NCBI RefSeq assembly: GCF_006088715.1
Contig: NZ_CP030771.1
Span: 4,402,001-4,466,000, forward strand
Direction of reading: 5' to 3'
DNA: 64,000 nt
Source: Streptomyces sp. YIM 121038
GTDB taxonomy: Bacteria > Actinomycetota > Actinomycetes > Streptomycetales > Streptomycetaceae
Each line of letters begins with the position of its first letter. Positions within the stretch are counted from its first letter, which is position 1. Below are positions 40,166 through 49,923 of this stretch, piece after piece. Below the pieces are notes generated by a model. It searched no databases and was not told where the DNA came from. It worked only from the letters and a program-made list of their open reading frames with translations. The position numbers and the translations under genes were made by a program.

Positions 40166-41880
40166 AGGAGCACCTCCGGTATGTCCAGGTACCGGGACCG
40201 CAGCCATTCGGCGAGGCCCTTGGCCTGGGGGTCGAAGCGGGACTGGGAGGCGACGCCCTCGCCGAGGATGCCGTGGACGGTGAAGTTGAGGGCGCGGAGG
40301 CCGGGCAGGAGGTGCCGGGTGACCTTCAGCGTCCGGCTCTCGGGGAGCAGCTCCTGGAACTCCTCGACCGTGAGCCGGTGGGCCAGCCACCGCCACGCCT
40401 CGTCGGTGCGCGCCCACACCCCCACGTTCGCGTCCCCGCCCTTGTCGCCGCTGCGGGCGCCCGCCACGTACCCGAGCGGAACCCTGCGGGTCGGCCCCTC
40501 GGCGGCCAACGGCTTGGGCAGCGGCGGCGGTTCGGCGTCCACCAGGTCGCGGGTGCGGGCCGCCGCCGGTACGTCCACGCGCCGCCCGTCCGGCAGGACG
40601 GCCACGTGCCGCACGGTGCCCGCGGGCACGTACGCCGCCTCGAACACCCCGTAGGGCGTGCCCGCGCCGGGCGGGGCCGTGACGTGGAAGCCCGGGTAGC
40701 TGCCGAGGGCGAGCTCCACCGCCGCGCCGGTGAGGGCGCGGCCCACGGCCGCCGCGTCGGGGTCGCGGACGACGAGCCGGAGCAGCGCGCTCGCGGCCTC
40801 CTCGGTGGCGGCGTCGCGGTGGTCGGTGCGGGCCAGCTCCCAGCGGACCTCCGCGGGGCGGGCCGCGGCGGTGCCGAGGGCGTCCTCGACCTGGGCGCGG
40901 ACCAGGTCGGCCTTGGCGTCGACGTCGAGCCCGGTGAGCACGAACACGACCTCGTTGCGGTAGCCGCCGAGGCGGCTCAGGCCGACCTTGAGGTCGGGGG
41001 GCGGGGGTTCGCCGCGCACGCCGTCGACGCGGACGCGGTCGGGCCCGTCCTGGCGGAGCCGCACGGAGTCCAGGCGGGCGGTGACGTCGGGGCCCGCGTA
41101 CCGGGCGCCGGAGGTCTCGTAGAGGAGCTGCGCGGTGACCGTGCCGACGTCCACGACGCCGCCGGTGCCGTCGTGCTTGGTGATGACGCAGGAGCCGTCC
41201 GCGTGGACCTCGGCGAGCGGGAAGCCGGGGCGGCGCAGCAGGGCCGGGTCGTGCTCGGCGAAGAAGGCGTAGTTGCCGCCGGTCGCCTGGGTGCCGCACT
41301 CCAGGACGTGCCCGGCGACGACGGCGCCCGCGAGCGCGTCGTACGCGTCCGGGGCCCAGCCGAAGTGGGCGGCGGCGGGCCCGGTGACGAGGGCGGCGTC
41401 GGTGACCCGCCCCGTGACCACGACGTCGGCGCCCGCGCGCAGGGCCTCGGCGATGCCGAAGCCGCCGAGGTAGGCGTGGGCGGTGAGGGCGCCGGGGAAG
41501 CGGGCGCCCAGGTCGTCGCCCTCCACATGGGCCACGCGCGTGGGCAGGCCGAAGCGCGCGGCCGCCGTCCGCAGGGCCCTGGCGAGTCCGGCCGGGTTCA
41601 GGCCGCCCGCGTTGGCGACGATGCGCACGCCCCGGTCGTGGGCCTCGCCCAGGCACTCCTCCAGCTGCTTCAGGAAGGTCTTGGCGTAGCCGAGGTCGGG
41701 GTCCTTGAGGCGGTCGCGGCCGAGGATGAGCATGGTCAGCTCGGCGAGGTAGTCACCGGTGAGGACGTCGAGGGGGCCGCCGGTGAGCATCTCCCGCACG
41801 GCGTCGAACCGGTCGCCGTAGAAGCCGGAGGCGTTGCCGATGCGCAGGGGCGGGACGGGCAGGGGTCCTGGGTCCGTCAC
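40162..41880 (-). CDS. Acyclic terpene utilization AtuA-family protein
   Basis: 572 residues from GTG 41880, overlapping the preceding stop as GTGA. The N-terminal domain is the AtuA fold: RIGNASGFYGDRFDAVREML near 14-33, VLTGDYLAELTMLILGRDR near 39-57, VRIVANAGGLNPAGLARALR near 85-104, and ADVVVTGRVTDAALVTGPAA near 150-169. The C-terminal 120 residues form the second AtuA-associated domain (GYVAGARSGDKGGDANVGVW near 470). Its biochemical role is not established; it is required for citronellol/geraniol growth in Pseudomonas. It is the best pathway marker in this operon. It could equally serve a related branched acyl-CoA route. Confidence 0.92.
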   Translation of the reverse strand: MTDPGPLPVPPLRIGNASGFYGDRFDAVREMLTGGPLDVLTGDYLAELTMLILGRDRLKDPDLGYAKTFLKQLEECLGEAHDRGVRIVANAGGLNPAGLARALRTAAARFGLPTRVAHVEGDDLGARFPGALTAHAYLGGFGIAEALRAGADVVVTGRVTDAALVTGPAAAHFGWAPDAYDALAGAVVAGHVLECGTQATGGNYAFFAEHDPALLRRPGFPLAEVHADGSCVITKHDGTGGVVDVGTVTAQLLYETSGARYAGPDVTARLDSVRLRQDGPDRVRVDGVRGEPPPPDLKVGLSRLGGYRNEVVFVLTGLDVDAKADLVRAQVEDALGTAAARPAEVRWELARTDHRDAATEEAASALLRLVVRDPDAAAVGRALTGAAVELALGSYPGFHVTAPPGAGTPYGVFEAAYVPAGTVRHVAVLPDGRRVDVPAAARTRDLVDAEPPPLPKPLAAEGPTRRVPLGYVAGARSGDKGGDANVGVWARTDEAWRWLAHRLTVEEFQELLPESRTLKVTRHLLPGLRALNFTVHGILGEGVASQSRFDPQAKGLAEWLRSRYLDIPEVLL

Positions 41881-42680
41881 CGCCGCCCGCCCTTCGCCGC
41901 CCGCCCGGCGCCCGGCGGGCCCGCGAACGCCTGGGCGACGTCCAGCCAGCGGTCGGCGCCGGCGCCCTCGGCGCGCAGGGCGAGGTCGGCGCGGTGGGCG
42001 CGCCGGGTGACCAGGAGGCAGAAGTCGAGCGCGGGCCCGGTGACGCGCTGGGCCGCCTCTTCGGGCCCGTACGTCCACAACGAGCCGTCCGGCGCGACCA
42101 GTTCGACGCGGAACTCCTCCCCGGGGGCGTCGAGGCCGTGCACGGCGTGGGCGTAGTCGCGCGCCCGCACCCCGATCCGGGCGACGTGCCGCAGCCGGGC
42201 CGTGGGGGCGCGGGTCACGCCGAGCGTGTCGGCGACGTCCTGGCCGTGGGCCCAGGTCTCCATGATCCGCGCGGTGGCGACGGACGCGGGCGCCATGGGC
42301 GGCCCGTACCAGGGGAAACGGGCTCCGGCGGGGGCCGCGCGCAGGGCCCGCTGGAGCGCGTCACGGCCGGTGCGCCAGCTCTTGAGGAGGACGGCGGGCG
42401 GCTGGGCCGCGCCCTCGCGGGCCCCGTCGTCGACGAAGGTGTCCGGCGCCGTCAGGGCGGCGGCCGCCTCCTCGGCGAACGCGTCGGGGTCGGTCGCGGC
42501 GAGCAGCGCGGCCCGGTCGGTCCAGGCGAGGTGCGCGATCTGGTGGGCGACGGTCCAGCCGGGCGCGGGCGTGGGCAGGGCCCAGCGCGCGGGCTCCAAG
42601 TCACCGACGAGGCGGTCGAGTTCGTCGCTCTCGTCGCGCAGATCGTCGAGTACGCCGATGACGGCGCGGGCGTCGGACAC
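41877..42680 (-). CDS. TIGR03084-family metal-binding protein (DinB/MDMPI fold)
   Basis: 267 residues from GTG 42680, with GAGGGGAG 7 bases upstream. The DinB-like four-helix core has WTVAHQIAHLAWTDRAALLAA near 42-62 and ARIMETWAHGQDVADTLGV near 140-158, whose His residues would bind a divalent metal. Remaining residues match the TIGR03084 family, common in actinobacteria beside AtuA-type genes. Some DinB relatives use mycothiol or other thiols; that is untested here. It is the first gene of the seven-gene operon, 57 bp downstream of the operator palindrome. Confidence 0.88.
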   Translation of the reverse strand: MSDARAVIGVLDDLRDESDELDRLVGDLEPARWALPTPAPGWTVAHQIAHLAWTDRAALLAATDPDAFAEEAAAALTAPDTFVDDGAREGAAQPPAVLLKSWRTGRDALQRALRAAPAGARFPWYGPPMAPASVATARIMETWAHGQDVADTLGVTRAPTARLRHVARIGVRARDYAHAVHGLDAPGEEFRVELVAPDGSLWTYGPEEAAQRVTGPALDFCLLVTRRAHRADLALRAEGAGADRWLDVAQAFAGPPGAGRAAKGGRR

Positions 42681-42736
42681 GGTGCGCTCCCCTCAGGGCA
42701 CGGCGGTGTGCCCTGGGAGCATGGCAGCGGCCGGAG

Positions 42737-42763
42737 AAACAATCAAGCGTGCTTGGATTGTTT
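42737..42763. promoter_or_regulatory. TetR-type operator palindrome upstream of the Atu/Liu-like operon
   Basis: Perfect outer arms AAACAATC (42737-42744) and GATTGTTT (42756-42763) enclose CAAGC-GT-GCTTG (42744-42755), whose centre is shifted by half a base. CAAGCNNGCTTG cores are typical TetR targets. It lies between the operon start (57 bp away) and the EamA gene stop (46 bp away). On the plus strand it is followed by TTTTT, so it might also act as a terminator. Confidence 0.6.
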
Positions 42764-42808
42764 TTCCCCGGGCGCCCGGCCGCCCGCGCCCCGCCCCTCC
42801 GCCGGGGC

Positions 42809-43840
42809 CTAACCAGCCCCGGTGGCACCGCCCTTGGCCTCGTCCGGGAGCCCCTTCGCCCGGCCGCGCCCCACCTGGGTGCGCACCGCGCCCATGCTGG
42901 CGGCGATGACGAGGGCGATGGCCAGGCCCTCGACGAGGGTCAGGCCCTGGTCGAGGATGAGGAAGCCGGCGACGGCCGCGATGGCCGGTTCCAGGCTCAT
43001 CATGACCGCGAAGGTGGACGCGGGAAGGCGCCTGAGGGCGAGGAGTTCGAGGGTGTAGGGCAGCACGGAGGACATCACGGCGACGGCCGCGGCGAGGCCG
43101 AGGGTGCTGGGCACGGTGAGCTTGGACCCGGACTCCACGATGCCCAGCGGCAGGGCGAGCACCGCGCCGACGGCCATGGCCAGGGCGAGCCCGTCGGCCT
43201 GCGGGAAGCGGCGGCCGGTGCGGGCGCTGAAGACGATGTACACCGCCCAGGCGGCTCCCGCGCCGAGGGCGTAGGCGACACCGGCCCGGTCGAGGCCGCC
43301 GAAGCCGCCGCCCCCGCCGAGCAGGAAGACGCCGCAGAGGGCGAGCCCCGCCCAGACCACGTTCACCAGGCGGCGGGAGGCGAGGACGGAGAGTGCGAGC
43401 GGGCCGAGCACCTCCAGGGTGACGGCGGGGCCGAGCGGGATGCGGGCCACGGCCTGGTAGAAGAGGCCGTTCATGGCGGCGAGCGTGACGCCGAAGGCCA
43501 GGACCGTGCCCCAGTCGGCGCGCGAGTGCCCGCGCACCCGGGGGCGGCACACGAGCAGGAGGATCACGGCGGCGAAGAAGAGCCGCAGCGTCACGATGCC
43601 GAGCGCGCCCGCGCGCGGCATCAGGCTGACGGCGACGGCCCCGCCGAACTGCACGGAGACGCAGCCCGCGAGCACGAGGCCGAGCGGCCCGAGCGCGGCG
43701 CCGCGCGCCCCGCCGTCCCGGGCCGCGGGCCCGGCGCCGGCCGCCCCCGCAGCCTCCGGCTGCCCCACCGTGGCGGGCGCGGCCACGGCCGCCTCCACCG
43801 CCCCGTCCGTCCGCGATACGTTCACGCCGAGCCGCCTCAC
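42809..43840 (-). CDS. EamA-family (DMT) exporter, RhtA-like
   Basis: 343 residues from GTG 43840; GTG 43825 is an alternative. Ten membrane helices lie in two EamA repeats after a 48-residue Ala/Gly-rich N-terminus. They begin with ALGPLGLVLAGCVSVQFGGAVAVSL and include LTLAAMNGLFYQAVARIPLGPAVTLEVLGPL and TFAVMMSLEPAIAAVAGFLIL, the RhtA-type markers. Such proteins export threonine, homoserine or other metabolites. The C-terminal 40 residues are charged. Its 105-bp upstream spacer to the oxidoreductase stop has a CTTACGTACAAGGTAA stretch (43857-43874) of possible regulatory use. It precedes the Atu-like operon on the same strand but is separated by the operator. Confidence 0.88.
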   Translation of the reverse strand: MRRLGVNVSRTDGAVEAAVAAPATVGQPEAAGAAGAGPAARDGGARGAALGPLGLVLAGCVSVQFGGAVAVSLMPRAGALGIVTLRLFFAAVILLLVCRPRVRGHSRADWGTVLAFGVTLAAMNGLFYQAVARIPLGPAVTLEVLGPLALSVLASRRLVNVVWAGLALCGVFLLGGGGGFGGLDRAGVAYALGAGAAWAVYIVFSARTGRRFPQADGLALAMAVGAVLALPLGIVESGSKLTVPSTLGLAAAVAVMSSVLPYTLELLALRRLPASTFAVMMSLEPAIAAVAGFLILDQGLTLVEGLAIALVIAASMGAVRTQVGRGRAKGLPDEAKGGATGAG

Positions 43841-43945
43841 AGTCCATCTTCCTGCACTCTTACGTACAAGGTAATGGACTACGTCTGGGATGTCGAAGTA
43901 GTTCGCAGCGTACGAAGCCGGAGGCGGGCCGTTAAGCCCCGACGG

Positions 43946-46822
43946 CTAGGGCCCGTCCGACGACGGGCCCCGGGCCCCCTCGTCCAGGGCCTCGGCGAGG
44001 ACCTCCGCCAGATGGCGTCCGCGCACCCCCGCCAGCTGCTCCAGCTGCGTACGGCAGGAGAACCCGTCCGCCAGGACCGCGGCGCCCGGGCCGGCGCCCG
44101 CCACGGACGGCAGGAGCTGCTCGTCGGCGCAGGCCCTCGACACCTCCCAATGCCCCTTCTCGAAGCCGAAGTTGCCCGCGAGGCCGCAGCAGCCGCCGCT
44201 CAGGGCGCCCGTCAGGCCCGCCTTCTCCCGCAGCCTGCGGTCGGCCGCGTCGCCCAGGACCGCGTGCTGGTGGCAGTGGGTCTGGCCCGCCACGGGCCGG
44301 TCGACGCGCGGGGGCCGCCAGTCGGGGGCGTACTCCTCCAGGGCCTCGGCGAAGGTGCGCACCGAGTCGGCGAGCACGCGCGCGTGCGGGTCCGCGCCCG
44401 CGAGGTCCGCCAGGTCCGCCTTGAGGGCCGCCGCGCAGCTCGGCTCCAGGACGACGACCGGGGTGCCCGCCTCCAGGAACGGGCGCATCCGGGCGAGGGT
44501 CCGCCGCTGCACGGCCCGGGCCCGGTCCAGCTGGCCCGTCGAGACGTACGTCAGACCGCAGCACACGTCCCGCGGCGGCACCCGGACGGTGAGGCCCGCG
44601 GCCTCCAGGACGCGTACGGCCGCCTGCCCCACGGCGGGCGCCAGGTGGTCGGTGAACGTGTCCGGCCACAGCACCACCGCCCGCCCCGCCCCCTGTGCGC
44701 GCGACCGCCCGCGCCACCAGCGGCGGAACGTGCGCGGAGCCACCCGCGGCAGCGCGCGGCGCGGCTCGATGCCGCCGAGGCGCTTGGCGAGGGCGGCGAG
44801 CGGGGGCACCGCGGCCAGGGCGTTGACCAGGCGCGCGGTGCGCGTGGCCGCGACGGCGCGCAGCCAGCGCGGCAGCCAGCCGAGGGCGTAGTGCGCGGCG
44901 GGACGCACCCGGCCCGCGTAGTGGTGGTGCAGGAACTCCGCCTTGTACGTGGCCATGTCCACGCCCACCGGGCAGTCGGAAGCGCAGCCCTTGCAGGACA
45001 GGCACAGGTCGAGGGCGTCCCGCACCTCCGTCGAACGCCAGCCGCCGGTGACCACCTCGCCCGCGAGCATCTCGTGCAGGAGGCGGGCCCGGCCGCGCGT
45101 GGAGTGCCGCTCCTCGCCCGTCGCGCGGAACGACGGGCACATCACGCCGCCGCCCGCCGCCGGTGTCGTCGTACGGCACTTGGCGACGCCGACGCAGCGG
45201 CGCACGGCGGCGGAGAAGTCGCCGTTGTCGTGCGGATAGCCGAAGGCCGTGACCGGCGGGCCGACCGGTTCGCGCGGCAGGACGGCGAAGCGGAGGTTGG
45301 TGTCGAGGGGCGCCGGGCGGACCAGCATGCCCGGGTTGAGCAGGCCCGCGGGGTCCCAGAGGTCCTTGGCGCGCTCGAAGAGCCGCACCAGCTCGGGCCC
45401 GTACATCCGGGGCAGCAGCTCCGCGCGGGCCTGACCGTCGCCGTGCTCGCCCGACAGGGAGCCGCCGTGCGCGACGACCAGGTCGGCGACGTCCTCCGAG
45501 AACCGCCGGAAGCGGGCCACGCCGGGGGCCGTGAGCAGGTCGAAGTCGATGCGGACGTGGATGCAGCCGTCGCCGAAGTGGCCGTACGGGGTGCCGCGGA
45601 GGCCGTGCTCGGCGAGGAGGGCGCGGAAGTCGCGCAGATAGGGGCCGAGGCGGGCGGGCGGGACCGCGCAGTCCTCCCAGCCGGGCCAGGCCTCTCCGCC
45701 ACGTCCTCGGCTTCGCCCGGACAGGGAGGTGCCCCCCTCGTCCGGCATCCGGGTCGCCGTGCCCGACGCGTCCTCGCGCACCCGCCACAGGCCGCGCTGC
45801 GCCACCGGGTCGGTGACCACCACGGCGTCCCCGCAGTCCGCCGCCCGTACGATCCCGGCGGCCCGCGCGCGGGCCTCGGCCGGGGTCGCGCCGCCCGTCT
45901 CCACGAACAGCCAGGCGCCGCCCCTGGGCAGCCCTTCGGCGTCCCGTACGAGGTCCGCGGCCATGCCCTCGACCGTCAGCGGCCCGTACGGCAGGAGGCC
46001 CGCGGCCGCCTGCGCCGCCGCGCTCTCGTCGGCGTACCCCAGGACCGCGAGCGCCCTGGCGCGCGGCGCCTCGACGAGCCGGACCGTGGCCTCCGTGAGG
46101 ATGCCGAGGGTGCCCTCGCTGCCGCAGAAGAAGCGGGTCAGGTCGGGGCCGCCGCCCTCCGGGAGCAGGGCGTCGAGCGCGTAGCCGGAGATGCGCCGGG
46201 GCAGGTCGGGGAAGCCCGTCCGCAGCGGGGCGAGATGGGCGTCGACCAGGGCGCGCAGCCCCTCGGGCGCGCCGTCCCAGGTGCCGGGCGCGAGCGTGAC
46301 GGCGGTGCCGTCGCCCCGGACGACGGCCAGCTCCCCCACGTTGTCCGCCGTCGTCCCCCACGCCACGGAGTGCGCTCCGCAGGAGTTGTTGCCGATCATG
46401 CCGCCGAGGGTGCAGCGGCTGTGGGTCGACGGGTCCGGGCCGAAGGTGAGGCCGTGCGGGGCCGCGGCGGCCCTGAGCGCGTCCAGGACCACGCCGGGCT
46501 GCACCCGGGCCGTGCGGGCCCGCGCGTCCAGCTCCACGATCTCCGTCATGTGCGCGGTGAAGTCCAGGACCACGCCCGTGCCCGTCGCCTGCCCGGCGAT
46601 GGACGTGCCCGCGCCCCGGGCCACCACGGGCTCGCCGTGGGCGCGGCAGACGGCCAGGGCCGCGGCCACGTCCGCCGCGTCGCGCGGGGTGACCACGGCG
46701 GTCGGGGTCCTGCGGTAGTTGGAGGCGTCCATGGTGACCAGGGCCCGCGCCGTGGGCGTCGTGTCCACACCGCCCCGCACCGCGCCCCGCAACGCCCGCA
46801 CCAGCTCCGTCTCCACACCCAT
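43946..46822 (-). CDS. FAD-binding / 4Fe-4S oxidoreductase (GlcD-GlcF-type fusion, D-lactate dehydrogenase-like)
   Basis: 958 residues from ATG 46822. The N-terminal FAD-binding domain (PCMH type) has PVVARGAGTSIAGQATGTGV near 68-87 and TLGGMIGNNSCGAHSVAWG near 138-156, followed by an FAD-oxidase C domain with GEHGDGQARAELLPRMYG near 480. The C-terminal half has the ferredoxin motif CLSCKGCASDCPVG near 645 and CCG-type domains (VCCGLTYVSTGQLDRA, SGGCCGLAGNFGFEKG). It should oxidise a 2-hydroxyacid and pass electrons to iron-sulfur clusters. An unusual insert, GGTSLSGRSRGRGG, near residue 370 is encoded by a palindromic repeat (45690-45739) and interrupts an otherwise conserved stretch. Confidence 0.9.
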   Translation of the reverse strand: MGVETELVRALRGAVRGGVDTTPTARALVTMDASNYRRTPTAVVTPRDAADVAAALAVCRAHGEPVVARGAGTSIAGQATGTGVVLDFTAHMTEIVELDARARTARVQPGVVLDALRAAAAPHGLTFGPDPSTHSRCTLGGMIGNNSCGAHSVAWGTTADNVGELAVVRGDGTAVTLAPGTWDGAPEGLRALVDAHLAPLRTGFPDLPRRISGYALDALLPEGGGPDLTRFFCGSEGTLGILTEATVRLVEAPRARALAVLGYADESAAAQAAAGLLPYGPLTVEGMAADLVRDAEGLPRGGAWLFVETGGATPAEARARAAGIVRAADCGDAVVVTDPVAQRGLWRVREDASGTATRMPDEGGTSLSGRSRGRGGEAWPGWEDCAVPPARLGPYLRDFRALLAEHGLRGTPYGHFGDGCIHVRIDFDLLTAPGVARFRRFSEDVADLVVAHGGSLSGEHGDGQARAELLPRMYGPELVRLFERAKDLWDPAGLLNPGMLVRPAPLDTNLRFAVLPREPVGPPVTAFGYPHDNGDFSAAVRRCVGVAKCRTTTPAAGGGVMCPSFRATGEERHSTRGRARLLHEMLAGEVVTGGWRSTEVRDALDLCLSCKGCASDCPVGVDMATYKAEFLHHHYAGRVRPAAHYALGWLPRWLRAVAATRTARLVNALAAVPPLAALAKRLGGIEPRRALPRVAPRTFRRWWRGRSRAQGAGRAVVLWPDTFTDHLAPAVGQAAVRVLEAAGLTVRVPPRDVCCGLTYVSTGQLDRARAVQRRTLARMRPFLEAGTPVVVLEPSCAAALKADLADLAGADPHARVLADSVRTFAEALEEYAPDWRPPRVDRPVAGQTHCHQHAVLGDAADRRLREKAGLTGALSGGCCGLAGNFGFEKGHWEVSRACADEQLLPSVAGAGPGAAVLADGFSCRTQLEQLAGVRGRHLAEVLAEALDEGARGPSSDGP
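45690..45739 (-). repeat. Palindromic dispersed repeat inserted in frame in the FAD/Fe-S gene
   Basis: On the minus strand the insert runs GGGGGGCACCTCCCTGTCCG, then GGCGAAGCCGAGGACGTGGC. It resembles the GGGGGACCTCCC ... GAGCGAAGCCGAGAG repeat that, from memory, is widespread between Streptomyces genes. About 16 codons are added between the ATRMPD and EAWPGWEDC segments. The frame is kept. Confidence 0.6.
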
Positions 46823-46869
46823 GCCCCGGAGCCTGCCCCCACCCACCACCCGGGTAACAGCCCACCCGC

Positions 46870-47500
46870 CTCCCACGCCTGGGGCCCAGGCCCCACACAC
46901 CCGAGCCGTAGGGCACACCCCGGCCAGCCCGGCGCATCGAGGCCATCCCGGCGCAACCTGGCCATCCCGGCGCAACCAGGGCAGACGACCCCGGCCCGCA
47001 GCACGGGGCTGACCCACCACCCGAGCCGTTGGACACCCCCAGGCCAGCCCGGCACAGCCCGGGCAGACAGCCCCGGTCCGCAGCGCGGGGCGGACCCACC
47101 ACCCGCCCCCACCCGGGCACGAGGCACGCCCGGGCCCAACCCGGCGGACGACCCCGACCCGCAGCGCGGGTGGCCCCTCGCCCAGAGCACAGAGCCGAGG
47201 CCCGCCCCCGCACACCCCGGGCAGGCGACCCCGGTCCGCAGCGCGGGTGGCCCCCGCCCAGAGCACAGAGCCGAGGCCCGCCCCCGCACAACCCGAGCAG
47301 GCGACCCCGGCCTGCCGCACGGCACGGCCCCCCAGGGCGAAGGGCCCGCACCCGGCGCCCGACCCCGCACAGCCCACGAGGCAGCCCCGGTCCGCAGCGC
47401 GGCGCGGACCCACCACCCGCCCCCGCCCAGGTCCACAGCGACCACCCCCAACGGACAGCCCCAGAACGCAGCGCGGGGTGGGCCCGCCACCCGCCCCCGC
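46870..47500. repeat. Degenerate tandem array of about 78-bp units (minisatellite)
   Basis: The motif CCGCAGCGCGGG, or a close variant, recurs at about 46993, 47078, 47159, 47236, 47392 and 47468, spaced 76-85 bp or twice that. Units share CGGACCCACCACCCGCCCC and GCCCAGAGCACAGAGCCGAG parts. The two best-matched units are 47149-47225 and 47226-47301, nearly identical. Irregular unit lengths argue against coding. It fills the divergent gap between the FAD/Fe-S gene and serC. Confidence 0.6.
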
Positions 47501-47520
47501 CAGGGCGGGGAGCCGTAGGG

Positions 47521-47718
47521 CGCCACGCGTCGGGGTCTGGCCCGCAAGGCCGGGGAGAAATGGGCGGGCGGGTGGGAAAGACCACCGCGGTAGCGGTGGT
47601 GGCGACCGCCGGACCGCAGCGCCACGCGTCGGGGTCCGGCCCCGCAAGGCCGGGGAGAAATGGGCGGGCGGGTGGGAAAGACCACCGCGGTAGCGGTGGT
47701 GGCGGCGAGGCGGGGCAG
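47521..47718. repeat. 99-bp duplication carrying G-quadruplex + hairpin composites, copies 2 and 3
   Basis: Two units start CGCCACGCGTCGGGGTC (47521 and 47620). Each contains GCAAGGCCGGGGAGAAAT, the G-tract GGGCGGGCGGGTGGG (47562-47576 and 47662-47676) and the perfect 8-bp hairpin ACCACCGC-GGTA-GCGGTGGT (47581-47600 and 47681-47700). They sit 155-335 bp upstream of serC. The layout matches the copy at 13.57 kb. Confidence 0.65.
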
Positions 47719-47842
47719 GCCCGGGCGGCCGGGGCGGAAGGGCCCCGCCCCCGGGCCCCGCCGGGACGCCCCGGGGAACGCCCCGGCGGGACGGGGCGTC
47801 TCGGGGGGTGGACGGGGCCCGCGCAGGGCCCCGGAGGGCGGA

Positions 47843-48973
<1,131 letters not shown>

Positions 48974-48991
48974 CGGCACCTTTGACACAGC

Positions 48992-49028
48992 GAAGGGCCC
49001 GGCGCGCACCCAGCGCGCCGGGCCCTTC
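48992..49028. terminator. Strong bidirectional terminator hairpin
   Basis: A perfect 15-bp stem (GAAGGGCCCGGCGCG / CGCGCCGGGCCCTTC) with a seven-base loop lies 18 bp after the serC stop and 40 bp after the stop of the convergent ABC permease gene. It should terminate both. The A and T pairs at the outer ends resemble a short tail on each strand. Confidence 0.85.
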
Positions 49029-49068
49029 ACCGTTCCCCTTCACCGTTCCCCGGCCCCGGCCCCGGTCG

Positions 49069-49923
49069 TCACCGGCTCAGCGCCTTGAACTTCCGTACCG
49101 CGAGCGGCAGGAACAGCGCGGTCAGGGCCAGCGGCCACACCGCCGCCATGAGGACGGCGTGCTGCTCGACCCAACTGGCGCCGCCCGCACCCGGGTTGCC
49201 GAACAGCTCGCGCGCGGCGGTGCCCGTGGACGACACCGGGTTCCACGCGGCGACGGGGGCGAGCCAGTCGGGCATCAGGGACGGCGCCACGAACACGCTG
49301 GAGATCATCGTGAGGGGGAAGGCCACCGCGTACAGACCGCCCGCCGCCTCCGGGGTGGGGACGACGAAGCCGAGCCACACGCCGACCCAGATCAGGCTGA
49401 AGCGCAGGAGCAGCAGCAGGGCGAAGGCGGTCAGGGCGTTGCCCGCGCCGTTGTCGGGGCGCCAGCCGATGGCCACGGCGGTGAGCGCGAGGATCGTCAG
49501 CTCGGCGCAGGCCACGACGAGGTCGGCGAGGCCGCGCCCGGCGGCCACGGCGGACGGCGCCATGGGCATGGAGCGGAAGCGGTCGATGACGCCCTTGGAC
49601 GCGTCGGTGACGACGCCCATCGCGGTGTTCATGAAGCCGAAGGCCATCGTCATCACGAACATGCCGGGCATCAGGAAGTCCTTGTAGTCGCCCGTGCCGC
49701 CGGGCACCTTCATCGCCTCGCCGAAGACGAAGCCGTACAGGAGCACGCTGATGATGGGGAAGCCGAGCTGCCAGGCGATGAGGACGGGCACGCGCCGGAA
49801 GTGGGTGAGGTAGCGCCGGGCGATGTTCAGGGTGTCGGCGACGGCCCAGTAGGCGCGGCCGTGCGCGGGGCCCGGGCCCGCGGCCAGGGCGGACGGCCCG
49901 TCGGGGGTCAGTACGTCGCTCAT
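49069..49923 (-). CDS. ABC-2 transporter permease (DrrB-like)
   Basis: 284 residues from ATG 49923, overlapping the ATPase stop as ATGA. Six membrane helices: [22 protein letters not shown] near 45-66, then [23 protein letters not shown] near 83-105, and four further to the C-terminus. The cytoplasmic loop [26 protein letters not shown] near 110-135 is the ABC-2 family marker. The last residues are [10 protein letters not shown]. With the DrrA-type ATPase it forms a drug or lipid exporter. Neither the drug nor producer-self-resistance role can be read from the sequence. Confidence 0.92.
   Translation of the reverse strand: MSDVLTPDGPSALAAGPGPAHGRAYWAVADTLNIARRYLTHFRRVPVLIAWQLGFPIISVLLYGFVFGEAMKVPGGTGDYKDFLMPGMFVMTMAFGFMNTAMGVVTDASKGVIDRFRSMPMAPSAVAAGRGLADLVVACAELTILALTAVAIGWRPDNGAGNALTAFALLLLLRFSLIWVGVWLGFVVPTPEAAGGLYAVAFPLTMISSVFVAPSLMPDWLAPVAAWNPVSSTGTAARELFGNPGAGGASWVEQHAVLMAAVWPLALTALFLPLAVRKFKALSR

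Noticed and set aside
42749..47518. A 1589-codon plus-strand frame and other very long frames (such as 36647-40654 plus and 43946-49030 minus beyond the oxidoreductase)
   Set aside because: They run antisense or upstream through clear enzyme genes and through repeats. They are high-GC shadows without domains or ribosome binding sites.
46870..47720. CRISPR array in the repeat-rich spacer
   Set aside because: Units are directly adjacent and degenerate, with no constant repeat separated by unique spacers, and no cas genes exist in the window.
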